A DNA stretch of 64,000 nt from Oxytricha trifallax (lineage: Eukaryota; Ciliophora; Spirotrichea; Sporadotrichida; Oxytrichidae), in the NCBI GenBank assembly GCA_000711775.1, contig ARYC01000613.1:1-64000 (forward strand), read 5' to 3'. The notes under the pieces are model-generated. The model was not told where the DNA came from, ran no database searches, and worked only from the letters and a program-made list of their open reading frames with translations. Both the position numbers and the translations under genes were made by a program. Numbering within the stretch: the stretch's first letter is position 1; every line of letters starts with the position of its first letter. This document shows, piece after piece, positions 11,022 through 24,446 of this stretch.

Positions 11022-12136
11022 ATAATTTGTGTTGGAATAATTGAGATTTTTTGACAAATATTATTAAAAATAATTAAAAATTTATTTATGTCCCCTTTAA
11101 TGAGCATAATATTATTAATTCAAATAATAAAATATAATTATTATTTCTAATATTAATTTAAATTGCTTATAAAATATTAATAATAAATATTCTAATATTA
11201 AGTTTAATTAAACAATAAAACATTAATAAAATATATGTAATCCGCTAAAGACTAAACATTGTTTATTAATAAATTCATTTAATAAAACCCCATGACTAAA
11301 TTTGAATGCAATCGTGGTTATATATAATGTAATAAAAATAAATCAATTAAAATAATAAGAAGTTCAGTATTTACTTTTTATTTATAGAAGAGAATTATAA
11401 TAAAATAAATTACTAAAGTTGTCAATTATATATTTAAATATTCTCTGTATTTTTTATTTTCTCTCCTTCTTGTCCAATAGCGCTTTTTATTTTTGATATT
11501 TAACAGCTAAATTTTCTTAAAAATATGTTAAGGTAGTGTATTTTGAGTGTTAATATTCATCTTTCGTTAATAGTTTTTCTTTTGAGTATTAGAAGAATTT
11601 TGTACTAAATTTTCATTTAGTCAAGAAGCGTTTCTTTAATAGCTTTAAGTTTTTCATCAGAGATTGAGAGTAGAATGAATTTTGAAGTAATCAAATTTTT
11701 GATAATGTATTTAAAAGGAAAATAAGACATAAAAACGGTAATATCATAATACAATGCAGATGGTAAAATTGGGGGTTTGTAGTCAAGTGTCAGAGGGTTC
11801 GATTTCTATGATCACAGATCTTTTTAAAAAACTTTTAAACTAATTTAATTTATGTACTAAGATAAAGAACTGAATTTTAATTAAGATATTACAATTTACC
11901 TTATACTAATGATTTTACTCTTTTATAAAGGATTTTTAAAGTGGACAAATTTAAGTTGAATCATCATTTACATGATATAAAATTGAAATAAATCTAAGAA
12001 AAAAAATTGATAAAAAATGTATCAAAAATAAAATTTTTAATTTTTATTATTTTGAAAAATAAAATGGGTTAAATATTAATTGAACCTTGTTGTGAACGCA
12101 AATATCTACTAAAAGTCAAAATTCATTTGTTTATTA
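11022..12136. other. AT-rich DNA, no supported gene
   Basis: A GGGTTCGATTTC motif near 11805 resembles a tRNA B box, but no cloverleaf could be built. Nothing else supported. Confidence 0.5.
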
Positions 12137-12944
12137 AAGTGAAGATAACGATTTGAATATGAATATGAGTAATTAATCAAGATTTAAAGAGTAGATTAGG
12201 TCTTTAGCTGCTTTTACTGTCTTAATCCATCTCCATTGACTGTATTTCATCATCACACTTAGCTTTACTTGTACTGTTCAGAATCATGAAGACTATTCGC
12301 ATCTGATACTTAGCACTCCTACTGTCAACGAGAACTGCTTTTTAGGTTCTACTGCTGAAGCCGCCGCCATAGCTGGCCTCAAAGCTGTCTTGCTGGAGAT
12401 CCTGGACCACTGAGAGACTCCATTATGTTTAGTGGAATTTTAATTATTTTCAGAGATTTAATAAATTAAATTAGGGCAATTAAAACTTTTTAAGTTTTAA
12501 TGTTTGAGATATTTAAATCATACTAATAGGTTTAATCTATAAAGAATTTTAATTAGAGATGTTTTAATTAATTTTAGGCTTAAATATATTAATTCAAACT
12601 TGCCCTAATTTAATTTATTAAATCTCTGAAAATAATTAAAATTCCACTAAACATAATGGAGTCTCTCAGTGGTCCAGGATCTCCAGCAAGACAGCTTTGA
12701 GGCCAGCTATGGCGGCGGCTTCAGCAGTAGAACCTAAAAAGCAGTTCTCGTTGACAGTAGGAGTGCTAAGTATCAGATGCGAATAGTCTTCATGATTCTG
12801 AACAGTACAAGTAAAGCTAAGTGTGATGATGGAAATACAGTCAATGGAGATGGATTAAGACAGTAAAAGCAGCTAAAGACCTAATCTACTCTTTAAATCT
12901 TGATTAATTACTCATATTCATATTCAAATCGTTATCTTCACTTT
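12137..12944. mobile_element. Long inverted repeat 3 with protein-coding arms
   Basis: Left arm 12137-12479 and right arm 12601-12944 are reverse complements; the loop is about 120 bp of AT-rich DNA. Each arm contains a GC-rich block reading toward the loop as a protein C-terminus: HEDYSHLILSTPTVNENCFL, then GSTAEAAAIAGLKAVLLEIL and a TGA. The left arm has lost one base in the upstream part (near 12250), where the right arm stays open. Probably a duplicated gene end in head-to-head arrangement, or a foldback element that captured coding DNA. Confidence 0.75.
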
Positions 12945-15160
12945 ATGAAATAATAAAATGTAATATTTTTTTTTTTCTCTGATATTATCTTTTCAAATAG
13001 ATAATGAAATAAAAAGATTATCTAAAAAATATTTGCAACTTTGAAATCTAAAACACAAGTATCCATTTCCTTCTTATAAATTAGAAAAATAATAAATGTA
13101 ATAAATAAACTAAAAATTAGATTTGAAACATTATAAATATTATATATTTATGGAAAATATAATTGATATATAAAAACGGAAATGATTTTTTTTTTTAAAA
13201 TACAGAAACCGCAATATTTTGTTTAAAAAATAAAAATGAAAAAATTGGAATGAAATTATTATGACTACCCACAAAAATAAGCAATCAAAATTCTAGATAA
13301 AGACGCTTTAAATTAAATAAAAATATAAAAATATTATTAAAGAGCTGATAAATCAATATAAATTTTATCATTTTTCCTTGAAATAAATCGAACATGACAC
13401 CAAACAATAGATGAAAAATTATTAACAGTTCAATAGCATCTCCAACGTAAATGTAATTAAAGATAATAATTTAACTTTAATTTAATTATAATTAAAAAAA
13501 TAAGATTTTAATTTAACATAGAAGTAAAATCATTTGTTTATATATTATTTAATTATTGAAACTTTTAAATAAAAAATATACAGTATAGGATATATATTAA
13601 AAATAGGGAACATAATTAATATTGAGACATAATCAAACTTAAAATAAAGTGGTGAAAAGAGTTGGCTAAATTTTTATAATTTTAAACATATTTTAATGTG
13701 AGAGTATAATTCAATTTATTTATGGATTACATTTTATGTCGATATATTCTTTAGTAATACCATAAAATAGTTTCCAAATAGTAGAGTACAGATAGTAGTA
13801 TTAGATAATTAAATAAAAAGTACAATACATTTTAAGTTTTACAACTTAAAATGCCTATTAATAATTAATACAGAAATATATTAATTTTCTCAAATAAAAT
13901 ATATATCTACAATAATAAATTAAATATAAGATTATTTTCAAATGCAATATAATAGTAATGATATTTAATTTATTTTTAAAATTTATATTTATAACTATAG
14001 TTTTACTTTAAAATATATAAAATATAATAATATTTTTGATTTTTAACTTTTACAAAAGCAATAAATGTGTACAACTGTATTAATAAAAAATAGAGATTAA
14101 GACAGAGGAGAAATCCACATTGAAGGATTTAATGTTTTATATAATTTTTTAAATTAATAACAATAAATATTAATAAGATATGTCTTTATTTAAAATAAAT
14201 ATAATATTTTAAATAAATACAAACATAGATTATTAACCAGGAAGGTAACAGCAACAATCTTATTAAATTGCTTAAGAGCTTGCCAAAGATTTTTACATTT
14301 GAAAATATTTTGCCAACACACTGTCAACCACTATAAAATCTATATAATTACAAATAAAGATTATTATTCATCGGATATCTATTAATTTTAGGTTATTGGG
14401 GACTTATAATATTATTTAAATCAAAAAATTTCTTAAATTGCACTCTAAAATACTATGAATGTTTTAATCAAGTTCATAAAGGTGGACTTGCTAATTTCTA
14501 ATTATTTTATTAATGGCCATTGTTTTTATTTATATAATTAATCCTACCTAGATTGATTACTTACTTGAAAATATATAAAAGAAAATTTAAAAACTTATAA
14601 TTATAGTCCGAAAATAATCATTAATTATTTTTGTTTATATTATGTCATATTAATAAAATAATTATTAAGATTATGCTCATTTAAGGAATCACACATTTAC
14701 TTAACACCGATAATTTTTTATCTTTGTTCGATAATGGGAAATAGCTTCTTTTATAAATGTTTTATATATATATATATATATATTATTTTTAAAAATTGTC
14801 TATAAATAAATTATTTAGAAAAATGCATATTAACAATCTTATAAGATTTGAAATTTGAAATCTATAAAAAAATATATTTTTTATTGGTAAATTGTTAAAA
14901 TATTTTCATTAAATGCTTAAAAATTATATAATCATAGAAGAAGTATAAATTCTAATATAACTTCTTAGCAATTTGAAAATTTATGTATAAATAGTATTAA
15001 AAAGTAGAAATTTTTAAACGCTTAGAAATAAAATTAATCCTTTCGAAAATCATAGTGATGAATATGTATCATAAACTTTAGTTGTTTCACAATTATTAAG
15101 CTATTATATCAATCGCTTGTATACATTTTATATTTTCATATTTTAAGCAAAATTATTGAA
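12945..15160. other. AT-rich DNA, no gene seen
   Basis: Mostly A/T runs, including a TA microsatellite near 14765. No coding frame supported. Confidence 0.55.
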
Positions 15161-15164
15161 AAAT

Positions 15165-15298
15165 TCTGAAGCTTCCACAGCGAAAGGATAGCGATTACGT
15201 TTCCTAGAAGCGGTGGGACCGGTAAGCTTTTTTCTCCATCTTCTATTGTCTAGTTGGATCTCAAGAGCTCTGTCCCCAGGTACAAACTGGGATGACAT
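15165..15298 (-). CDS. MDS-like N-terminal coding segment, unknown protein
   Basis: GC-rich island. From ATG at 15298 the minus strand reads MSSQFVPGDRALEIQLDNRR and continues WRKKLTGPTASRKRNRYPFA before running into AT-rich DNA near 15165. Upstream (15299-15430) remains GC-rich and may be the 5' leader of the same segment. It looks like the first MDS of a gene; no continuation was found nearby. Family unknown. Confidence 0.55.
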
Positions 15299-15524
15299 CT
15301 TGATTTTGGGAGAAGACTAGGTAATATCGAGAATGGTTTATTCGGAGTTTTCTACTTCATGACTGCCACGTCACGGAAGTTGCCGCGTCAGCTCACTCAG
15401 ATACGTCTGCGTCACGACTAAGATTGATGGTTTGATTTTAGTATTAAACAGTGATATACTAAATTTATTTGATTTTAATCATTAAACACACATCCTTCCT
15501 CATATTTCTTCTTATTTTTGAGTA

Positions 15525-15981
15525 ATGGCCCCCAGGGCGGGACAAGATGAATTTTTTATCAAAATTTTTAAACTATTTAAATTTCTTTAAAACTTCTATT
15601 AACTTGATATAACTCAATTTATAGGTATCCAATATCCATTTTCCTTGGATAATAGACTCATAATATATTCGAATATGTTACTTTTAGCATATTAACTTTT
15701 ATATATCAATCATTAATGATGATACAAAAATCACGAAAATTATCCTATTATCATAAAAATTAATAATGAAGAGTTTAAATTTTTTTAAACTTTGCTAATT
15801 TTTATAATAGTTTATATGTTAAAAGTAACATATTCGAATATATTATGAGTCTATTATCCAAGGAAAATGGATATTGGATACCTATAAATTGAGTTATATC
15901 AAGTTAATAGAAGTTTTAAAGAAATTTAAATAGTTTAAAAATTTTGATAAAAAATTCATCTTGTCCCGCCCTGGGGGCCAT
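15525..15981. mobile_element. Inverted repeat 4, MITE-like (457 bp), TA duplications
   Basis: Termini are ATGGCCCCCAGGGCGGGAC and its complement; the arms (about 170 bp) are nearly identical. TA dinucleotides flank both ends (15523-15524 and 15982-15983), as expected for a Tc1/mariner-type TA target duplication, though the GC-rich tip could belong to another family. There is no coding sequence; the centre is AT-rich. Confidence 0.8.
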
Positions 15982-16713
15982 TACCCTTATTTTTTTTATA
16001 ATAATTAATTTAATATAATATTATACAATTCTTAAATTTATTAAATTATATTATTAATTAGAATGCTCTCCAAGTATTGATATATCGTTAACCGAAGTTA
16101 TAAATCAATAAGATTAATGAATTCTTTATATGTTTCTTTTTATATTATTAAACATTTACTTTTTTCGGAATAGAGCTGTATTAGGATTGATACAAATTGG
16201 TAAGAGATAGTTTTAGATTTTCTCTTCATTCAAATTCAATTAAATTTAAATGTTATGAATTTAATTTTAAATATTTTAATTTTTTACAATTAGTTTTTAT
16301 ATAAAAATAAATTGCAATTTTATCATTGTTCTTCAAAGAACAGCTCAATTAAAGCTCTTATTTCCTTGATTTATTTCTGATTTTTATAAAAATTTATTTG
16401 TTCAAGCTTTTTAGTTATTAGAGATCTCTTTAAATTTATATTAAATTATTAGTCTTATGAATATAAAAAATTTAATATTTCTGATAATTATAAAGTAAAG
16501 AAACATTTTAGATAGAGTACATACACTTTAGTCTTAAATAATAGAGAAGTCCAGCTGTCTATTAAATTTATATATTTAATGTTTAAATTAATAATATTTA
16601 TTTGAAAAATATGATGGAAGAATAAATTGAATTTCTTAAATATAAATGCATAAGAAAAATTATATAATTTTAAAAAAATATATATTTATATTATATAATT
16701 ATTAAATTTCTTG

Positions 16714-16744
<31 letters not shown>

Positions 16745-16799
16745 TGGTACAACCAACTATTAATTATAAAAATTAATATATATTTTAATTTTACTTATT

Positions 16800-16925
16800 T
16801 ATCTAGAGCAAATCATCTTTAAAGCATCTTCTCTATTCTTCATGATTAAACTGTCTATCCTAAAATCAAGTAACCTTAAATTGAAGAGTTTCTACGGATT
16901 CCCTTAATCCTGTGGTTCATAAATT
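16800..16925 (-). CDS. MDS-like coding segment, unknown protein
   Basis: Minus strand reads QDQGNPQKLFNLRLLDFRID followed by SLIMKNREDALKMICSRQ, with normal amino-acid composition, then fades into A/T runs at both sides. No start or stop is visible. Probably an isolated MDS; family unknown. Confidence 0.4.
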
Positions 16926-18595
16926 ATTTTTTAAATACTTAAAGAACTAAAGAAACATTCGTAAAAAAAGTTTATTTGCAAACGTTTCTTAGAATCTAAA
17001 ACCTGTGTTAAAAATTCACTCAATTGATTGTTTTGAAATTATAACTTAATTAAATATATATAATATTTTAATTGTAATTAGTGATGCTCATTTGTTTATT
17101 TTATTTATCTATTTTATAAAACAATTATTAATTAAATTAATGAAAATCTTTAGATGTCAGACTCTGTTGAAAATTAAGATTGTGTTATGTAAAGATACGT
17201 AGTAGTCATTTTAACAAATAAAGATAAATAATTACAAAAAGATTTTTATCCTTTAATCTAATTATCAGAATACTACAGCAAGGTTTTTAAGAAATCCAAG
17301 TTTTTTCTTACAAATGGGACTTTAAAATCTAAAAAAAAAATACTAAAACATATATATTGCTAAAAGACAAATCAGTAATTATTAAACCTCGAAGGTAAGT
17401 TACCGTTTAATCTCAGAGTAATTATTTAAAAGAATATTATAATAAATTGAAAAACTAGAAATACTAAATTTATACATAAAATATTTTAATAGTTCATTAA
17501 ATTATTCTTAAATAAGATATAATTCTATTTTTAATGTGAAAGTCATTTAATATTCACTTATATTTCAAAAATCTTAAATAGGGTTTTCAAATTATTTCTA
17601 TTCCAATAATATAAATGACTATTAATCCCATAAGTTAAAAATATACAATAGCTCAATCTATTGTAATTAAAAAATCATTTCTTTGGTTTTCTATCAAATA
17701 AATTTTGAATTAAAATTTTATTTATTTTAATATGAATGAGAAAATTAATAATCAAAATATTTTAAAATAAGATTATTGATAATAAGACAAAAAAATTCAA
17801 ATAATGTTATTTCTAAAATAAATAAATTATAAATTAAAATATAAAATAAAATGAATGAATTTTTAATTTTATATAATCTTGTAAAATTGATATTATATAC
17901 TAATAATTTTAATATATTTTATAATAAGAATTAATAAAGCTTTTTATGTATAATGTTAAATATATTATTATACAAATTAATTTTAATAAATAAATACTGA
18001 ATCCATTAAAAACTAAAACTTATATTGAGTAGAGATAAGGCTATAATTAAAATACATTTTTATATTACATTTTATAAATAATTTATCTTTGACTAGAAAT
18101 TAATTTGGCAACAATTAATAATGAATTATTTCTAAATTGTTAAAATTTGATTTCTAATATAATAAAATTATTATTAAAATAGTGATTTTATCACTAATAT
18201 ACAAAATGTAATATTTTTAATCAATATCAAATTCTAATTTTATTCACCTTTAACTACGTTTTTACTAAAACTGAATCATATTTTAGTTTTTAGTGCAGTT
18301 TATATAGTTCATATAATTTATACAATTAAATTACATTGTGATAAAATTAATTAATTTCCCATCTCTAGTATTATTTAAATTTTTTATTATAGTTCTATTT
18401 TATTTTGTGATTAATTAGCTTTTTAATATTATTCTATTTTATCTTTTAGTTCAGCCAATAATTATTTTTATCAATCTTAAATGATTGCTCAAAATTTAAT
18501 TTGTTATAATATTTCTTATCTTACTTCTTCACAAAGAGTTATTATGCACTTTTATTATTGATATAAAAATATAATCTAAGTTATATATTCTTAGA
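16926..18595. other. AT-rich DNA, no gene seen
   Basis: No supported features on either strand. Confidence 0.55.
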
Positions 18596-18599
18596 GACT

Positions 18600-18863
18600 G
18601 TTGTCAAATTAGGGGGGATAGTTAATCTTACGGTACGCTTATATTATTGCCTTGCAATAAACTGGAGTATTTAAATGTTCTAATGTATTTGTATCTGATA
18701 AAAATTTACGGAATAGATTTCATAAATGTGATGATATAAATGGCAGTCTATATGACTCAACTTTGGAATCTATTATAACTATAAGGAGGATAGGATTCTC
18801 GTTTGGATTTCAGGTGAGTTTGGCGATGATGAAATTTTATACTTTCAGACAGAAGTAAAATGA
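18600..18863 (+). CDS. MDS-like C-terminal coding segment, unknown protein
   Basis: An island of mixed composition. The first part reads KCSNVFVSDKNLRNRFHKCD; after a change of frame near 18765 it reads FGIYYNYKEDRILVWISGEF and ends ILYFQTEVK before TGA at 18861-18863. Either one base was lost or a very small insert separates two segments. Ends in a plausible real stop. Confidence 0.45.
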
Positions 18864-20844
18864 AAAAAAAATACCTCTATGTTATTTCTTTCTATTTTCA
18901 TTTTCTATTAATTTAACTAACTATTTATAAATAAAATAAATAATTATAAACAAAACATGAGTGTATTTTAAATTATAATTTAATCAATTCATTATTTATA
19001 ATATATCAATATTTTATTTTTTATATTTAAATCATCAAATTATATATATTCAAATAAAAATATTTTTTTCTCTTTTCATAATATTATTTATCTATAATAT
19101 TATTTGTAATATTTTTAGTATTTACTTTTAGTGAACTTCATATCATAATTAAAATGTAATTGTTATAATAAACTAGATTTAATTTAAAATTAAAGAAATT
19201 ATTATAATGATTTATATTAATTATCACAAAATATATTTATAAATAATTTATCAGTAGATTTTTATTCAATTAAAATATATAAAGACAATAAATTCAGATT
19301 CGTTTACATTTTATTATTCAAATATTTAGAAAAGAGACAATTAAGTGTAAACAGCACTAAATCCTCTATATATTTAAACTTATTATAAAATCAAATTAAA
19401 ATATAAAATTTATTTAAATTAATTAAAAGACATAATTTAAAAAAAAGATTATTAAAATAAAAACAACAAATGGAAGGATATATTAAATATTTATTAAGAT
19501 TATAAATATATTTAAAAATTTTTATATAATAATTTTTAATTTGTTGAAATTTTAAAGTAAAATTATTAGCGTTTAGGGCTTCAATACCGTTGGTTATAGA
19601 AAATTAATAAAATTTTTTATTTATTGTACAAAATGAATTTAAAAATCACACAATCTGAAATTTATCTCATGAATAGAGTAATTATATTATGTTCATAAAA
19701 TAGATTCTTTTTAAAGATTATAGTTATTTAAATAATAAAATTATTTTTTAATTAAAATAACTATATTAAATTATGAAATATAATTAAATTTTACTTTAGA
19801 TATGAAAATATAATTCATTCATTATTTTTAAACAATTAAGTTTTTTATTAATTTAAGAAACGGTAAAAACTTTTGTAATAATCTTACTGATGATATATCA
19901 TTATCTATATTAATAAATTTTATTAAAGTTATCTTTGACAAGATAATTAAAGATGATTGAAATTTTTATAAAATAATAGTTCTTTTAAAAGTTAGGAAAT
20001 TTATTTTAGTTTATAATTAATTTATTTAATTATCCATTAATTATTTAATGATTTTTTAAGAATTGCTATAAAATATTGAATTTCATCGAGATTAGTGCTC
20101 CTTCACCAAGATAAAAAATGGATCATTTATATAATAATGAAAAACATTAAATTTACTAATATCAATATAAATCCTAAATATTTCTCTGTAGTGTATAAAG
20201 TTATACTTAATTAGATTTTATCAATAGAATTATGCATGTATTTTTGAATAAAAATTAGCAAGTTAATAATATTACATTTATATTAGTAACTTAATTTATT
20301 CTTTATTCTAATGAAATAAATAACATATCTAACTTAAATCATGTTTCTTATCTTTTCTAGAAAAATAGTGAGTGGGCTACAAATTTCATTTGCTAGTATT
20401 TTTATTATTTTTTAAGTAAAAATTATGTAAAAATGGAAAACTTGATGTGAAGCATTAGTAACTCTTAAAATTTTATCTTTATTTTGACACTATATATATA
20501 TTATTCTATTTATCAAATAATTATAAGGGGAATAATTTAAATCATATAAGAATAATATTTCTACCTAACAATGGCAAAAATTTATCCAAAATTCCTTGCA
20601 AATACTTAATTTAAAAAAAACAAAAAGTTTGCAAAGGATTGAAAGGTATATGAAAATTATCAAAATAAAACTGAAAAATTAAAATGAAAACAAATGAAGT
20701 ACTTAAATATTATTAATTAAAAACTCTAAATCCTACAAATAAAGATAATAAAGTTACTATTTACAAATAAAATATTATAATTTATAATATATCTTCAAAA
20801 TTTACAATTTTATTTATTTACGTAAAGTTTGATAAATAATTTTA
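18864..20844. other. AT-rich DNA, no gene seen
   Basis: No supported coding, RNA or repeat feature. Confidence 0.55.
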
Positions 20845-21824
20845 ATAAGGTAGAATTTTGAAAAGAAAGTCAATTTCAAACTGTTAAATTAAAAAGTGAG
20901 ATATATAATCAGGTCCTTAGTAGATCAGTTATTAAAATTAAAAAGCTCAAATTAGGTTTTAATCCATCTTCTATCGCAGTATTATTTGCACGTTCATCTC
21001 TGTTCTCTTCTTAGTAATGTGTTTGAACTTTAAGCCTCCGAACCTCTAGTGCTTTAATCGGTGTAGTATCACTTAAATCGGTGCTCTCATATTTCGGTAG
21101 CTTATCTTAGTAAATCTGCATGATTTTGAGATTTCGTCATTTGACTCAGAGCTTCCGTAACTAACAGTATACTGTTGAACACGAGCAACAACTGTAAAAA
21201 ATTGTATCGTAAATCGATATTTTATATTTTACATATAATTTGTTGCTGCTGCGTTACATTAAGATCGCAATATTCACAAATATTTTTCATTTTTGTCTAA
21301 AATCTTTTTGCTTTTGCAAAAACTTATTTCTCTTTAGTGTATTCTTTACTTCCAGAAATGTTTTAATTTTAGGCAAAAATGAAAAATATTTGTGAATATT
21401 GCGATCTTAATGTAACGCAGCAGCAACAAATTATATGTAAAATATAAAATATCGATTTACGATACAATTTTTTACAGTTGTTGCTCGTGTTCAACAGTAT
21501 ACTGTTAGTTACGGAAGCTCTGAGTCAAATGACGAAATCTCAAAATCACGCAGATTTACTAAGATAAGCTACCGAAATATAAGAGCAAGGATTTAAGTGA
21601 TACTACACCGATTAAAGCACTAGAGGTTCGGAGGCTTAAAGTTCAAACACATTACTAAGATGAGAACAGAGATGAACGTGCAAATAATACTGCGATAGAA
21701 GATGGATTAAAACCTAATTTGAGCTTTTTAATTTTAATAACTGATCTACTAAGGACCTGATTATATATCTCACTTTTTAATTTAACAGTTTGAAATTGAC
21801 TTTCTTTTCAAAATTCTACCTTAT
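20845..21824. mobile_element. Long inverted repeat 5 (980 bp) with coding arms
   Basis: Left arm 20845 to about 21298 and right arm about 21373-21824 are almost identical reverse complements, about 452 bp each, with a 75-bp loop. Both arms carry the same gene-like sequence running outward from the loop. Small differences between the arms occur around 21095 and 21590. No target duplication was resolved. Confidence 0.82.
21379..21777 (+). pseudogene. Gene-like sequence in hairpin arm, probable intron
   Basis: From ATG at 21379 the frame reads MKNICEYCDLNVTQQQQII. A 41-nt segment at 21437-21477 (GTAAAA to TTTTACAG) looks like an intron. After its removal the frame continues FVARVQQYTVSYGSSESNDE and ISKSRRFTKISYRNIRARI. 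The frame then shifts near 21595, and the next natural segment is DLSDTTPIKALEVRRLKVQT and onward to about 21777. The mirror copy lies in the left arm. Two cysteine pairs near the start could bind metal. Family unknown. Confidence 0.45.
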
Positions 21825-23110
21825 CAGTTTAATTTATATAAAAAAAATAACTAAAATTATATCTTTGGTAAATTTTAAAAGTAGCTACCAATAAATGTTC
21901 TAAAATATTGTTGTTTTACATTTAAAGTTTTGAATAAATTAAATTATTTTATAAATTATAAATATTTAATTTTTAAAAAAATTTTTACTTTAATGAATTT
22001 ATTTTTTAATCTTAAGTAATTTATCTATATAAATTTTTTATATATAGTTAATTAAAATAATAGTATTTTACAAATTATACTTTTTTATATAAATTGAAAT
22101 TTGATAATTTAATTTAGATAATATTTAAATAATAATTATTGGAAAAAAATAATATATATTTACTATAATTATATTTATAATGATTATTTTTTAATCAAAT
22201 TTAAATATTTTAGAATTTGACATATTTATTAACTCAATTAATCAAAGCTCCCATTCTAAACTTATTAAAAGCTAGTCAATATTTATTTACAATTTAATTT
22301 TTCAAATTGTTCAAATATATAGCCATAATAGATTATAGAGAAACGATTGATGTAAAAATTTTATAACACTTTTCTAATATTTTTCTCTTTATTTTTGTTG
22401 ATACAGTATTACTTTTTTTTAAAAATATATCCACTTTTCATTGAATATCCTCTTTCATTTTAAGGTCACTTCCCACTTTAAAGCCATTCAAATAGACGGT
22501 AAATTATTAATTGGAATGAATTTCAAGACATTATTTATTTAAAAATTAATAAAAAATTCTACTAGATATTTTTTGACACTCAAAATATAATTATAAGATT
22601 AATTATTATAGCTGAATCATATAAATTATTAAAGATAAAGATTAGTTTCTTATTTTAAAATTAGTTATAAAGTTAAATTCCAATTATTATTAATAATATG
22701 ATTGTCATTAAATTAAAATGTCTTATAATATTTTGTCAATTAAACTCATCAATGTATGAGAGTTTAATTTTTTTGCTTATATTTATTTAAAAAAGCTATA
22801 AAAAATTTGTATTAAATTTTAATAACTAAATTATAATTTAATCATCAATTAATTTAAAATATTACTATTCAGAATTTAATATTTATTGAGAAATGATATT
22901 AAATACATAATTATCATATGCTTATAAATACTTATAAAATAATATAATTTTAATATAAAAACAAATATGTAAAATATTATTTTATAAAAAAAGCCCTTTT
23001 ATCAGATATTGAAGCATTGGGAATAAATTAATATTACAGTTACATTAAATTCAATAATTATATATTTAAAGGGAAAATGTAATTATCATAATAATAATAA
23101 AGAATTTAAA
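21825..23110. other. AT-rich DNA, no gene seen
   Basis: No supported features. Confidence 0.55.
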
Positions 23111-23114
23111 GACT

Positions 23115-23410
23115 ATCTCTCTAGATGGTTATTCGATTTATCGATTCTGATAGAGTTGATGGGCAGGAACCCAGAGTATACTGTTATTTGTACCTGGTAT
23201 AATGGACATAATATACCAGGTTCTGTTGTGTCTGTACCTGGTAAAATAGGGAAACATTAGCGAAGATGAAATGATGTTTAATAGCACCACTTTTACTACT
23301 TGATTGAAAACCGAAGTTGCTTCATGGAAGAAACCACACGATTTTGAACTCCGGTCTATTTCGATGGTGATCACACCTGATGATTCTGAGGGGAGGTCGG
23401 GTATAAGACT
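23115..23410 (-). CDS. MDS-like coding segment with small repeat-bounded insert
   Basis: Minus strand opens near 23410 and reads LIPDLPSESSGVITIEIDRS, then FFHEATSVFNQVVKVVLLNI and MFPYFTRY. A 44-bp unit bounded by an 11-bp direct repeat then interrupts it (23189-23243). Without the insert the frame continues KQQYTLGSCPSTLSESINR. No start codon or definite end. Family unknown. Confidence 0.5.
23189..23232. other. Candidate IES, 11-bp pointer TGTACCTGGTA
   Basis: TGTACCTGGTA occurs at 23189-23199 and 23233-23243. Excision between the repeats would remove 44 bp and leave one copy. The insert also contains an inverted version (TACCAGGT) of the repeat, so it is hairpin-prone. Confidence 0.45.
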
Positions 23411-24304
23411 TGCATTAAGTATATTTCCCTATTAAAATAATTAACAAACTAACTAAAATAATAAAAGATTTGATATATTTATATTTAATATAGTCTTAAT
23501 TACCTATCTTTTAAAATAACAATATAATAAAAAATAGTGGATAATAAGTTTATCTTTATTTCTAGTATATTTATAGTTGAACTTTAATTCATTAGGTGCA
23601 TTTAATAAAAAAGTAATTGATTCTTAAATAATTATTTATTTTTATTTCATAAAATTATAAATAAATTAGAATTTATAACAATATATTACTATAAATTCAA
23701 TAAAGTTTTTCATAACAAAGTTTTAAATTTTAAATGTAATATTTTTTAGGATTTAATATAGGATAGTTATTTATTAATCATGATAAGATCTTGTTGACAT
23801 GCATCGAAACAAAATGATCGAACAATTAAATATATTTAAATGAATATCTTAACAAATAAAAACATTCAAATTATATGCAAATAATCAATTTAATAATAAT
23901 CAATTAACACTTTTATTATTATTTAATTAAACATGAAATAAATTTATTTGCATTATTTAATAGTTTCTATAATTATTAGAAAAGTTATCATAATAATTTA
24001 TTAATCAGATAATTTATTATTCTACATGTTATAATACTTGTATAATTATTTATGTCATTTATAATAATGATTTATTTAAAATTAAATAGGAATTAAAATA
24101 AATAGATAATTAACTGTTGATTTATAACATATAAAATAGAGTTATTGATTTAAATGTTATTTTGTCTAAGAAACTCCAGAAATTTCAATTCTTAAATCTA
24201 TATAGAGAACTAATCGCAGTTAAAATCTCTGTGTGAAATAATAATTTTTAATTTTTTGAAAATTTACTTTTTAGTTGTAGTTTGTATTTGGGAATCGTTT
24301 GCTC
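23411..24304. other. AT-rich DNA, no gene seen
   Basis: No supported features up to the TBE target ACT at 24305-24307. Confidence 0.55.
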
Positions 24305-24307
24305 ACT

Positions 24308-24390
24308 CAAAACCCCAAAACCCCTTAGTAGGATATAAAAGCGCTTTGATTTGTAGGGTATACTTGGGGTTTTATTGGGGTTAGTTGAGA
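24308..24390. repeat. TBE copy B left terminal inverted repeat
   Basis: Telomeric tip followed by the conserved terminal-repeat body, matching 28340-28421 in reverse complement. Confidence 0.9.
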
Positions 24391-24446
24391 AAGCGCAGGT
24401 TTTATGTTAATTTTAAGTATATATAATGATTATTAGGCGATTTAAC

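Noticed and set aside
11755..11830. tRNA-like B box GGGTTCGATTTC.
   Set aside because: No acceptor, D or anticodon arm could be paired; probably chance or a decayed fragment.
16708..16740. TA microsatellite as a regulatory site.
   Set aside because: Simple repeat in AT-rich DNA; no evidence for function.
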